DNA from: Oleispira sp.
GTDB lineage: Bacteria > Pseudomonadota > Gammaproteobacteria > Pseudomonadales > Oceanobacteraceae
NCBI GenBank assembly: GCA_016765295.1
Contig: JAESQF010000129.1
Coordinates: 36,351-72,543, forward strand
Direction of reading: 5' to 3'
Length of the DNA stretch: 36,193 nt
Positions 1 to 8,112 of this stretch are shown here, piece by piece. Made by a program: the position numbers and the translations under genes. How positions within the stretch are numbered: the stretch's first letter is position 1; each line of letters begins with the position of its first letter. The notes beneath the pieces were generated by a model. It was not told the DNA's origin. It ran no database searches and worked only from the letters and a program-made list of their open reading frames with translations.

Positions 1-1140
1 GTAAAGGATGCTGCGCGTCTATTGCAGCAGTCTTTCAGTGAAGCGGCTGATGAGTGTATTGCTGACTCTGGTGGTGCTATTGATAAAATAGAGCTGGGCG
101 GTATTGAGTCAGAGCTTAATACAGAGTTGGTAGTTGAGCATATACAAGAGATAAAACTTGATGTTAGTAATGACATTGATGAAATCGATGAAGAGCTATT
201 AGAGATATTTCTTGAGGAAGCTCAAGAAATTATGGAAGCGGCTGGTGTAGCGCTTCAGCGCTGGCAATCAGAGCCTGAAAATTTAAGAAGTGTCGCTGAA
301 TTACAACGCGAGTTGCATACCTTAAAGGGTGGCGCTCGCATGTCTGAAATGAGTGAAGTTGCTGATTTATGTCACGAGCTAGAGTCTATTTATGAAGGTT
401 TGCATGATGGTCGAGTGCAGTTCAAGCAAGGATTAATTCCTTTGCTAAGCCGTTGTCATGATGTTTTAGACGATATGCTCGAACAAATTCGTAATGGTCA
501 AAAAGTACATTTAGACGATCAGCTTTTACAGCAAATTCATGCTGTGGCAAAAGGCGCAGATCCTCTTACTCTTGATCAGGATTTGAACCAAGAAGTTACC
601 TCGCTAGAAGAAACTTTTGTAGAAGACATCGCAAAGCGCATTAGCGAAGTAAGCCAGCTGCCTATTGCTGATGTTATTGCTTTAGATGTCGATGACAGTG
701 ATCGAGAAATTCTTGAAATCTTTCTTGAAGAAGCGCAAGAATTACAGCAAGAGCTTGATAGTGTTTTACAGGAGTGGCAAAAAGCACCTGAGAATCTTCG
801 TGCTACTGAAGAAGTACAGCGTATTATGCACACTTTAAAAGGTGGTGCACGTATGGGTGATCTAACGGAAGTTGGTGATCTCGCCCACGATTTTGAAGCC
901 TGGATGGTTAAGGCTCAGCAAGGAGAAATTGATGTTGATGATAGTTTCTTTGCTGAAGTTTATCAGCGCCAAGACAAATTAGCTGCGAGCATTGAGCAGA
1001 TCAGCCATAGTTTGAGTCAAGCGAATCAAATTGTAGATCTTGAAGCTAGTACTGAATTACACGATCTGGATAAGCCAACTGAATTTATAGATAGCAGTAT
1101 CGTAGCTGTAGACGATACGAATGTTGTACCGTTTAAGTGA
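1..1140 (+). CDS. chpA: ChpA-type chemosensory kinase, phosphotransfer (Hpt) part; 5'-truncated by window edge and ended by an in-frame TGA
   Basis: The frame is already open at base 1, so the real start lies outside the window. Two Hpt domains are visible. Each carries the phospho-acceptor motif HTLKGGAR, with His codons at 316-318 and 829-831, and each follows an acidic helix of the type ExLEIFLEEAQE. Such domains relay phosphate from the kinase core of ChpA, the hybrid CheA that controls type IV pili (twitching, surface sensing) in Pseudomonas-like bacteria. The frame stops at TGA 1138-1140 but then stays open in the same frame into the kinase core, so this is probably one half of a single gene. 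In the family, ChpA normally carries several Hpt domains and the core in one chain. The downstream CheB-like and CheW-like genes support the assignment. Confidence 0.85.
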   Translation, partial: VKDAARLLQQSFSEAADECIADSGGAIDKIELGGIESELNTELVVEHIQEIKLDVSNDIDEIDEELLEIFLEEAQEIMEAAGVALQRWQSEPENLRSVAELQRELHTLKGGARMSEMSEVADLCHELESIYEGLHDGRVQFKQGLIPLLSRCHDVLDDMLEQIRNGQKVHLDDQLLQQIHAVAKGADPLTLDQDLNQEVTSLEETFVEDIAKRISEVSQLPIADVIALDVDDSDREILEIFLEEAQELQQELDSVLQEWQKAPENLRATEEVQRIMHTLKGGARMGDLTEVGDLAHDFEAWMVKAQQGEIDVDDSFFAEVYQRQDKLAASIEQISHSLSQANQIVDLEASTELHDLDKPTEFIDSSIVAVDDTNVVPFK

Positions 1141-1173
1141 AATGAGGTTGAGGAAGGGGCTGCTATAACTACT

Positions 1174-3102
1174 TTGCCTGTGCCTAAAACAGATAAAGTA
1201 TTAACACAACTAGATCAAGAAGCTGCGAACAAGCCTCAACAAGGGCGTCGTGGTCCACAAGAGATGGTAAAGGTCTCTGCGGAGTTATTAGATAATTTAG
1301 TTAACCTTGCCGGGGAAACATCAATTTCTCGTGGTCGACTTGAGCAGCAAGTAACGGATTTTTCCTACTCCTTAGAAGAGATGGATTCAACACTTGAGCG
1401 ACTACGAGATCAGTTACGTCGCCTAGATATCGAAACGGAAGCGCAAGTATTATTCCGTCAAGAACGACAGACTCCAAGCTATGAAGATTTTGATCCATTA
1501 GAAATGGATCGCTATTCGCAAATGCAGCAGCTAGCACGTTCATTGGTTGAATCGGCATCGGATTTATTGGATATTCGAGAGTCGTTGACGAATAAAACGC
1601 GAGATGCAGAAACATTGTTACTGCAGCAGAGTCGAGTCAATACTGAGCTTCAAGAAGGCTTGATGCAAACGCGGATGGTGCCTTTTCAGCGCTTGGTTCC
1701 TCGTCTTCGACGTATTGTGCGTCAAGTTGGTCAAGAACTTGATAAGCAAGTTGAATTTAAAGTCTTCAATGCTGATGGTGAGATGGATAGAACCATTCTA
1801 GAGCGTTTGATTTCACCCTTAGAACACATGCTACGTAATGCTATGGATCACGGCATCGAAGATAAAACTACTCGAGCAAAAACCAATAAGCCAGCTCAAG
1901 GAACCGTTGAGTTAAGCATCTCCCGCGATGGCGGAGATGTACTCGTTATTCTAAAAGATGACGGACAAGGTATTAATATTGATGCGGTTCGTAATAAGGC
2001 GATAGAGCGGGGATTGATAACAGAAGATAGTAAATTAACCGATGTTGAGATTACGCAGTTTATTCTGCATGCAGGTTTCTCAACGGCCGAAAAAGTAACC
2101 CAGATTTCAGGTCGCGGCGTTGGCATGGATGTTGTTAATAGTGAAATTAAGCAAATGGGTGGCACACTATTTATTAACTCTATTGCAGGAGAAGGCACAG
2201 AGTTCCAAGTGCGATTACCTTTCACTGTATCGGTAAACCGTGCCTTGATGGTTCGAGTTGGGGATGACCTATACGCGGTTCCATTGGATAGTATCCAAGG
2301 AATTGTACGTGTACCCATTCATCAGTTAGAGAGTCTATACCAGCAACCAGTAATGGATAGAACATTTGAATATGCTAACGAAAATCATCGTTTAGAGTAT
2401 TTGGGAAGTATGCTTGGCACAGAAGCCCAGCCTAAGTTTGCCGGGCAAAGAATGCCCGCACCAGTGCTGCTAATTAAAGGGGATACTCCCTACGCATTAC
2501 AAGTTGATTCATTATTGGGCAGTCGAGAAATTGTTGTAAAAACCCTAGGTACGCAGTTTAGTTCCGTTATGGGAGTTTCTGGCGGCACTATTCTTGGTGA
2601 TGGTAGTGTTGTAATTATTCTTGATTTACCGGCGATGATTCGTAGTCAAAGTAATCTTGAATATCAGCATGCTAAAGCTTTAGATGCGATTGAAGCTGAA
2701 AAACGTCATGAACTTGAACAAAGACCAAACCGTATTTTAGTGGTGGATGATTCTGTAACGGTAAGAAAAGTAACGACTCGATTATTAGAGCGGAATGGCT
2801 TTGAAGTATTTACCGCGAAAGATGGAGTCGATGCAATTGCGACCTTACAAGATCATGTTCCAGATCTAATGTTACTCGATATTGAAATGCCTCGTATGGA
2901 TGGATTTGAAGTTGCTTCTGTCGTTCGCCATGATTCTCGATTAAAGCATGTGCCGATAATTATGATCACTTCTCGAACAGGTGATAAGCATCGAAATCGA
3001 GCATTTTCTATTGGTGTTAATGAATATTTGGGTAAGCCTTTCCAGGAAGATAAATTACTTGCCACTATTGATAGCTTATTAACTGAGGTGGTAGAGCAGT
3101 AA
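1174..3102 (+). CDS. chpA: ChpA-type CheA kinase core: dimerisation, HATPase, CheW-like and receiver domains
   Basis: Domains in order, counted from the TTG at 1174: a dimerisation helix pair at about residues 29-100 (starting VSAELLDNLVNLAGE); a GHKL ATPase at about 205-350, with N box LRNAMDHGIED, G1 DDGQGI and G2 SGRGVGMDVV; a CheW-like regulatory domain at about 355-500; and a C-terminal receiver from about 520, with acidic pair VVDDS, phospho-Asp in LLDIEMP and conserved Lys in GKPF. This is the C-terminal half of ChpA. The start is uncertain: TTG 1174 lies 16 nt beyond AGGAAGG (1151-1157), which is too far, while the better-spaced codon at 1165 is ATA. The frame is continuous with the Hpt part except for TGA 1138-1140. 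The separate ORF may therefore be an artefact of that stop rather than a true independent gene. Confidence 0.85.
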   Translation: MPVPKTDKVLTQLDQEAANKPQQGRRGPQEMVKVSAELLDNLVNLAGETSISRGRLEQQVTDFSYSLEEMDSTLERLRDQLRRLDIETEAQVLFRQERQTPSYEDFDPLEMDRYSQMQQLARSLVESASDLLDIRESLTNKTRDAETLLLQQSRVNTELQEGLMQTRMVPFQRLVPRLRRIVRQVGQELDKQVEFKVFNADGEMDRTILERLISPLEHMLRNAMDHGIEDKTTRAKTNKPAQGTVELSISRDGGDVLVILKDDGQGINIDAVRNKAIERGLITEDSKLTDVEITQFILHAGFSTAEKVTQISGRGVGMDVVNSEIKQMGGTLFINSIAGEGTEFQVRLPFTVSVNRALMVRVGDDLYAVPLDSIQGIVRVPIHQLESLYQQPVMDRTFEYANENHRLEYLGSMLGTEAQPKFAGQRMPAPVLLIKGDTPYALQVDSLLGSREIVVKTLGTQFSSVMGVSGGTILGDGSVVIILDLPAMIRSQSNLEYQHAKALDAIEAEKRHELEQRPNRILVVDDSVTVRKVTTRLLERNGFEVFTAKDGVDAIATLQDHVPDLMLLDIEMPRMDGFEVASVVRHDSRLKHVPIIMITSRTGDKHRNRAFSIGVNEYLGKPFQEDKLLATIDSLLTEVVEQ

Positions 3103-3103
3103 T

Positions 3104-4135
3104 ATGCCCGATGCAAAGGCTGCTGCTAAGATTGGCATTATTGCTGATGATTTATTACAGCAGCACTTGATAAAGACAGCACTGATGCAATTAGGCTTCA
3201 ATGTGGTTTTGGCTACAGCACCAGATAAAATATCTGACAGGCCAAATTTTAAGCAGGGAATTGATGCTTGGGTCGTTGATATTGTCGACGATGACGGCGA
3301 ACAACTTGGCTGGCTTGATGATTTACTTGAGGGTGAAATTCCTGTTTTGTTTGGCATGGGTGAGGCTCCGAAAAGAAGTTGCGAAAGTTACCCGCGCTGG
3401 GAAAAACGCTTGTTTTCGAAAATGAAGGAGTTACTGGCAGATCAATCCTTAGCGATTGCAGATGTAGCAGTAATCAGTAATTCAGAAACGTATGCTATTG
3501 ATAGTGATGGCCCGCTAATGCTACCTGCAGTATTTAAAAACCTAAAGCTAGGTTCGCCCGCAGAGCATATCTGGGTACTTGGTGCGAGCTTAGGCGGGCC
3601 CGACGCGGTAAAAGAATTTTTGGATGCCTTACCTCACGGTTTACCGGTTGGTTTTATATATGCACAGCATATAGACGCTAGATTTCAACAAGCCTTGATT
3701 CAAACGTTAGGCCGTCATGCTGGGATCACAATGGTCCCTTATCAAGAAGGTCAACGAATCAATACTGGGGAGGTTATGCTTGCCCCAGTGGAAAAAGAGT
3801 TTACCTTTGATTATGAAGGTAGGACTGTTAGTAAAAGCACAGCTTGGCCAGGCCCTTATGGCCCATCTGTTGATCAGGTTATGCTAAATGTAGCTCAGCA
3901 CTTTGCGAAAAGGGCTCGTTATATCTTGTTCAGTGGTATGGGTAATGATGGAGCAGAAGCAGCGGTTAAAATCAGTCAAAGCCCATCAATAATTTGGGCG
4001 CAAAATAGTGAAAGTTGTGCAAATAGCTCAATGCCAGATAGCGTGGTTGCGACGGGGCATGTTTCTTATATAGGAACCCCAAGACAATTGGCCTCGCAGC
4101 TGGTAAATTATTTGCAAACGCAGTGGATGAGATAA
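3104..4135 (+). CDS. chpB: ChpB/CheB-like protein-glutamate methylesterase
   Basis: This is a predicted chemoreceptor methylesterase that resets adaptation of the Pil-Chp receptor. The C-terminal catalytic domain (about residues 153-340) has the CheB signature GASLGGPDAVKEF. The expected Ser-His-Asp triad is at Ser162, His189 (in AQHI) and Asp282 (in GMGNDGA). The first 90 residues look like a divergent receiver domain: an acidic pair after strand 1 (IIADD) and a possible acceptor Asp59 in VVDIVDDD, but no clear Thr/Lys pair. The ATG comes one base after the stop of the kinase gene, so the two are translationally tight. The methylesterase call is strong. ChpB specifically, rather than a general CheB, is inferred from the neighbours. 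Confidence 0.88.
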   Translation: MPDAKAAAKIGIIADDLLQQHLIKTALMQLGFNVVLATAPDKISDRPNFKQGIDAWVVDIVDDDGEQLGWLDDLLEGEIPVLFGMGEAPKRSCESYPRWEKRLFSKMKELLADQSLAIADVAVISNSETYAIDSDGPLMLPAVFKNLKLGSPAEHIWVLGASLGGPDAVKEFLDALPHGLPVGFIYAQHIDARFQQALIQTLGRHAGITMVPYQEGQRINTGEVMLAPVEKEFTFDYEGRTVSKSTAWPGPYGPSVDQVMLNVAQHFAKRARYILFSGMGNDGAEAAVKISQSPSIIWAQNSESCANSSMPDSVVATGHVSYIGTPRQLASQLVNYLQTQWMR

Positions 4136-4136
4136 T

Positions 4137-4610
4137 ATGAGTGCAGAAATAGTAACCCAGGATGGTATCAATGAAGTTGCCAGCTTATTGCTTCCACTTC
4201 ACGATAAGCAGCTCATTCTACCTAACGTGACAGTTGCTGAAATTATTCCTTATCGAGCACCAACGAGCATTAGCGATAATGCAGGCTGGTTATTAGGGCA
4301 ATTGGAATGGCGTAATATTCATATTCCTGTTATTTCTTATGAGCTAATTAATGGTGGCAGCGCACCCCCTATCGAAGGGGCTCGTCTAGCGGTAATTAAT
4401 GGCACCGGTGTTAATCGAAATTTACCATTTTATGCTGTTCTAATCCAGGGTATACCTAGGTTAGCGCACATTACAGAAGATGATATTGTAAGTGTAGAGG
4501 CAATGCACTCAGGCCCCTATGACCAGATGGCCGTGAGTCTATCAGGAGAGCAAGCAATGATCCCTGACTTAGACATGATTGAAAATGAATTACTACGATA
4601 TATTGGATAA
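4137..4610 (+). CDS. chpC: ChpC-like CheW-family coupling protein
   Basis: A 157-residue protein with a single CheW fold and no other domain. It shows the usual beta-strand pattern, including a strand at about residues 20-34 (LILPNVTVAEIIPYR) and WLLGQLEWRNIHIPVISYE, which matches the CheW segment W-L-x-G-x-x-x-W-R-x-x-x-x-P-V. CheW proteins link a receptor to the CheA kinase. Its ATG follows the methylesterase stop after one base, so it is co-transcribed and probably co-translated. The order kinase - methylesterase - CheW matches chpA-chpB-chpC. The family is clear and the chpC name rests on context. Confidence 0.8.
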   Translation: MSAEIVTQDGINEVASLLLPLHDKQLILPNVTVAEIIPYRAPTSISDNAGWLLGQLEWRNIHIPVISYELINGGSAPPIEGARLAVINGTGVNRNLPFYAVLIQGIPRLAHITEDDIVSVEAMHSGPYDQMAVSLSGEQAMIPDLDMIENELLRYIG

Positions 4611-4613
4611 AAC

Positions 4614-5354
4614 ATGAAATTCTTATTAGCCAAAATAGTCATTCTTTGTACTCTTCTGCCCGGAGCATTTGTTAATGCTAGCGGTTTACAGGAGGGGAGT
4701 TTGGCCAAAGAAATTATCTTGTTTGAGGCTAATAGCTATCGAGTAGTGACTGAGTTTAATGTTTATTCAATGCAAAAAGATAAGGTTTCTGAGCAACGCT
4801 TATTTGATGTGCTGTCAATTGGGGATCGACTTAGTTTGCTATTTAGCGAGCAGTCAAAAGATTTGGTTTCTAACTGGGACCAATATAGAGCTTTTGCTTG
4901 GCAAAAACATGTCCATGCTGAGGGCGATACCTATGTATTTAATGATATGCGAATTTTACATCGCGACTTATTAGCAGCCGTCACCTTGGTGAAAAACCAG
5001 CTAAACACTGATTTATTACCCAATAGAGACTTGAATAAAATAAATGCTATATTATTAATTGAGCAGTTAGCGTCTGAATATTTAGAGTTGTCCGCTGCCA
5101 CTTTTGGCACTTTTGGTTTTGCTGGTAGCGAACAAGCAATCCAAATCGAAGTGCGCAGTGCCGCTTTCGAACGAACGATTCAAGAGCTAGCAAAACTATA
5201 TGCTGAAGATACTGTGAAGCTAAAGGCTGTGAAAAAGGTTGCACTACGCTGGAGGTTTATTAAAAATACGTTGTTAGCGTATAATGAGCGTTCAGCACCT
5301 TTTGCAGTATCTAAAACTGTTGGCTATATTCGTACGCAGCTGGCTGCCATTTAA
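4614..5354 (+). CDS. Exported protein of unknown function at the end of the Pil-Chp operon
   Basis: A 246-residue protein with a clean N-terminal signal peptide (MKFLLAKIVILCTLLPGAF, probable cleavage near VNA-SG), so it is periplasmic. It starts 3 nt after the CheW-like gene. The mature part is mostly predicted helix without cysteines of note. I do not recognise it with certainty. The C-terminal helices (about residues 190-240, with RWRFIKNTLLAY and APFAVSKTVGYI) faintly recall the periplasmic helical sensor module of PilJ-type receptors, but this is an impression without alignment support. The operon position suggests a ligand-binding or accessory role for the Pil-Chp receptor. That is inference only. 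Confidence 0.7.
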   Translation: MKFLLAKIVILCTLLPGAFVNASGLQEGSLAKEIILFEANSYRVVTEFNVYSMQKDKVSEQRLFDVLSIGDRLSLLFSEQSKDLVSNWDQYRAFAWQKHVHAEGDTYVFNDMRILHRDLLAAVTLVKNQLNTDLLPNRDLNKINAILLIEQLASEYLELSAATFGTFGFAGSEQAIQIEVRSAAFERTIQELAKLYAEDTVKLKAVKKVALRWRFIKNTLLAYNERSAPFAVSKTVGYIRTQLAAI

Positions 5355-5395
5355 CTTTTAGCCTCCGAAATATTTAAATACTAAGTTGATATTTA

Positions 5396-6277
5396 ATGTC
5401 AGATACATCAGGTAAACATTTTATAATCGGTGTGCCAACATTTAATCGTGCACACTTAATCCCCAGGATCTTAAGTTCAGTTCAAGAGCAGAACTATACA
5501 AATTGGACATTGCTTTTTGTCGATGATTTTAGTATTGATGACACAACGAGTGTGATTTCTGCGTTCTCTGATAGTAATCCTAAAATTCAATATCGTAAAA
5601 TGAATCAGAATAGCGGTGTTAATGCTGTTAGAAATCGTATTATCGATGAAGCCAAGGCTATCGATAGTAAAGCTTTTTTGCTATTTATTGATGATGATGA
5701 CTATTTAGCTCCGGAGTCGTTGGCCCTTGCTGATGAGCAAATTACTGAGCATGGGGAGTTCAGTTGGTTTTCTTTGAATTGTCACCGTCAAGATGGAAGT
5801 AAGCTTTCAAGAGTAGCCGAGTATGGTGCCTTATCGTATTTAAATGATTATATGTTTGGCAAGAAAATCAAAGGAGATCTTACTCATATATTAAAGTTGG
5901 AATCTTTAGGAGATGAAAGATTCACATCCGAATTCAAAAATGGTGAGGAATGGTATTTCTGGGTTAATTTATCTTTAACGCATGATATGTATGCGATTGA
6001 TGGCCTTGGGTCTATTAAGGAATATCTCAAGGGTGGGCTGACCGCAGAAGGGATTAATAAAGATAAGGCTATTCAAGTCCTTAAATTCAAAATTGATACA
6101 TTAGAGCCTATTGTCGGTAAGAAAAAGATGTTGCACCAATATGTATCGTTAGCAAAACATTATTTAGCAAAAAAAGATTTCCTAGCGGCAAAGGTAGCAT
6201 TAAGCGAAGTGTTTAAGTCATCACCTTTCTATTTTAGGCAGTATAAACACTGGGCCGTCTTGTATTTATCAAAGTAA
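5396..6277 (+). CDS. Glycosyltransferase family 2 protein
   Basis: A 293-residue inverting glycosyltransferase of the GT-A fold. The N-terminal half shows the family-2 pattern: strand-turn IGVPTFNRAHLIPR, nucleotide-binding Asp pair in LLFVDDFSIDDT, SGVNAVRNRII, and the DXD-type metal site in LLFIDDDDYL at about residue 100. The second half contains a family-specific block (MFGKKIKGDLTH, ERFTSEFKNGEEWYFW). A full-length homolog lies at 7134-7994 on the other strand. It probably adds a sugar to LPS core or O-antigen, because an O-antigen ligase and LPS kinases follow. Donor and acceptor cannot be read from the sequence. The Shine-Dalgarno site before ATG 5396 is weak. Confidence 0.88.
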   Translation: MSDTSGKHFIIGVPTFNRAHLIPRILSSVQEQNYTNWTLLFVDDFSIDDTTSVISAFSDSNPKIQYRKMNQNSGVNAVRNRIIDEAKAIDSKAFLLFIDDDDYLAPESLALADEQITEHGEFSWFSLNCHRQDGSKLSRVAEYGALSYLNDYMFGKKIKGDLTHILKLESLGDERFTSEFKNGEEWYFWVNLSLTHDMYAIDGLGSIKEYLKGGLTAEGINKDKAIQVLKFKIDTLEPIVGKKKMLHQYVSLAKHYLAKKDFLAAKVALSEVFKSSPFYFRQYKHWAVLYLSK

Positions 6278-6343
6278 CGAGCACTACGAATGAATAATTT
6301 GATATCGAAAATACTGGTACTCAATAAATAAAGGTTTGGTTAA

Positions 6344-7084
6344 ATGAGCAGCAAAGAGACATATAACGTAGTTTGTTTAAAGTGGGGTACTAAGTACCCA
6401 GCAGAATATGTAAATCGGTTGTTTAATATGGTCAATAGAAATACAACGATTGAATATAATTTTTATTGTATAACAGATAATGCAGAAGGGCTTGATGAAG
6501 CGATAGAGGCTAAAATGATCACCGATCTTAGTCTTGTTGGTTGGTGGTACAAGCTAATGATATTTAAAGAAGATTTTTATGGTATCTCAGGTACATCCAT
6601 TTTTCTTGATTTAGATGTGGTGATAACTTCAAATATTGATGATTTGTTTACTGTGGATCCTGGTGATTTTAAAATTATTAGAGACTTGAAACAAGGCTTT
6701 AATAGCTCGGTTTTTAGATTGTCTATGGGGAGTATGGCTTTTGTGTGGGATGACTTCCTCAAAAATAAAGACGATATTATTGGTAGGTTACACGGTGATC
6801 AAGACTGGATAGCAGAGTCAGCACCAGAGCAAATGAATACGTGGCCCGCAGAGTGGGTTGTGTCATATAAAAAACAATGTGATGCAAGAGCCAGTCGAAG
6901 TTATGGTCGCATAGGTCAGTGGGCTCGGAAGCACGGCTTAATTACTCCTCCTCAAGGCAAAGCGAAGCTGCCAAAAGGGGCCAGGATAGTCATATTTCAC
7001 GGTAAGCCTGACCCTGAAGATGTCCAGAATGGACCTTGGGATATGTGGAAACACGCACCTTGGATAAATGAGAACTGGCACTAA
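6344..7084 (+). CDS. Probable glycosyltransferase with a DXD motif (nucleotide-diphospho-sugar transferase fold)
   Basis: A 246-residue protein opening with a strand and VCLKWGTKYPAEYVNRLF, then YNFYCITDN, and a hydrophobic strand ending in a DXD-like metal site (SIFLDLDVVI, about residues 85-94). It ends with IVIFHGKPDP. This layout is seen in GT8-like bacterial glycosyltransferases, where the Asp-x-Asp binds the metal and sugar nucleotide and the late His sits near the active site. AAAGG upstream of ATG 6344 serves as ribosome binding site. It lies between two homologous family-2 glycosyltransferases in an LPS-type cluster, which supports a role in surface glycan assembly. The exact family and the sugar are unknown. 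Confidence 0.75.
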   Translation: MSSKETYNVVCLKWGTKYPAEYVNRLFNMVNRNTTIEYNFYCITDNAEGLDEAIEAKMITDLSLVGWWYKLMIFKEDFYGISGTSIFLDLDVVITSNIDDLFTVDPGDFKIIRDLKQGFNSSVFRLSMGSMAFVWDDFLKNKDDIIGRLHGDQDWIAESAPEQMNTWPAEWVVSYKKQCDARASRSYGRIGQWARKHGLITPPQGKAKLPKGARIVIFHGKPDPEDVQNGPWDMWKHAPWINENWH

Positions 7085-7133
7085 TATAAGGATTAGTTAT
7101 CTTTATAAAAAAATACTGGTTTGGGATTGGGAG

Positions 7134-7994
7134 TTATTTACAGCGCAAGTAGGCTAAGAAATACTTGTAGCGTATTTTATTTTTTAGTGACATATTATTT
7201 AATAGCCTTCTAGCCTCTTCTTTCTGCCCAGACTTGGCTAGTTCATTAGACAATGAAATTGTTTGTAGAGATGTGTATTTTTCAGGCAAGAAGTCCCTGA
7301 ATGTTTCTAGCTTATATTTAAGAACCTCTATCTTTTTGTCCTTGTTTACCTTACTTAGTAATAATCCAGTAGGAAGAGTCTCTACTATTTTAGCATCGTA
7401 ATTTATCGTAAATAAGTCATTTTTTTGGGCAATTTGAGAGAAGAAAAACCATTCTTCTGAATTCTTAAAGCGTGTAGTGAAGCGAATGTCACCAATGATG
7501 TCGGTATTTATGAAATGCGAGAGGTCTCCTCTGATTCTCTTTCCATACATATAGTCAAAGATATACGAAGCAGGACCGTAGGATTTTATTTTAGAAATTT
7601 TGCTACCATCGACTCGAATGCAGTTAGCAGTAAACCAATTAGAGCTCACAGTTTCTTTTATAATATTTGTAAATTCTTCAAAGCACTGAGTTTTGAATCT
7701 GTCGTCATCATCTAGCAGGGTTATATAGCCACTAAGATTCTTCTCTTGGATAATATCAATAGCCTTATTTCTAGCTTTATTAACCCCAGCATTTTTTTTA
7801 AAAGAGTGGGTTGATATGCGGGGGTCTGATAACGATTCAAGGTATTCTTTTGTGCCATCTTCAGACCCATCATCTACGATGACTAGCAGCCAATTAGAGC
7901 TGGTTTGCTCTGTTATCGACTGTACAGCATTCAATAAACGATTTTTTCGATTGAAAGTAGCGATAATAACAATAATTGGATTTATATCATTCAT
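7134..7994 (-). CDS. Glycosyltransferase family 2 protein, homolog of the + strand enzyme at 5396
   Basis: A 286-residue GT-A glycosyltransferase. Motifs are ATFNRKNRLLNAVQS, LLVIVDDGSEDGT, AGVNKARNKAI and the metal site LLDDDDRF. The C-terminal half matches the protein of 5396-6277 block by block (MYGKRIRGDLSH, IRFTTRFKNSEEWFFF), so the two are paralogs of one subfamily. It is the last gene of the - strand LPS block and its stop faces the end of the 6344 gene across about 50 bp. No good ribosome binding site precedes ATG 7994. The likely role is addition of an LPS core or O-antigen sugar; donor and acceptor are unknown. Confidence 0.87.
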   Translation of the reverse strand: MNDINPIIVIIATFNRKNRLLNAVQSITEQTSSNWLLVIVDDGSEDGTKEYLESLSDPRISTHSFKKNAGVNKARNKAIDIIQEKNLSGYITLLDDDDRFKTQCFEEFTNIIKETVSSNWFTANCIRVDGSKISKIKSYGPASYIFDYMYGKRIRGDLSHFINTDIIGDIRFTTRFKNSEEWFFFSQIAQKNDLFTINYDAKIVETLPTGLLLSKVNKDKKIEVLKYKLETFRDFLPEKYTSLQTISLSNELAKSGQKEEARRLLNNMSLKNKIRYKYFLAYLRCK

Positions 7995-8112
7995 CGTATA
8001 ATACTAAAGGGTCAGGACCTTCAAATATAGCAGGAAGTGCTATGAAGTAATAGTGAAGAATCGCAAACTACAAATCAAATGAGAATATTTCCATTTATTA
8101 AATATTCACACT

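Noticed and set aside
7082..7133. Terminator between the convergent glycosyltransferase genes
   Set aside because: Only a 5-bp AT-rich stem (CTAAT/ATTAG) is visible, which is too weak to call.
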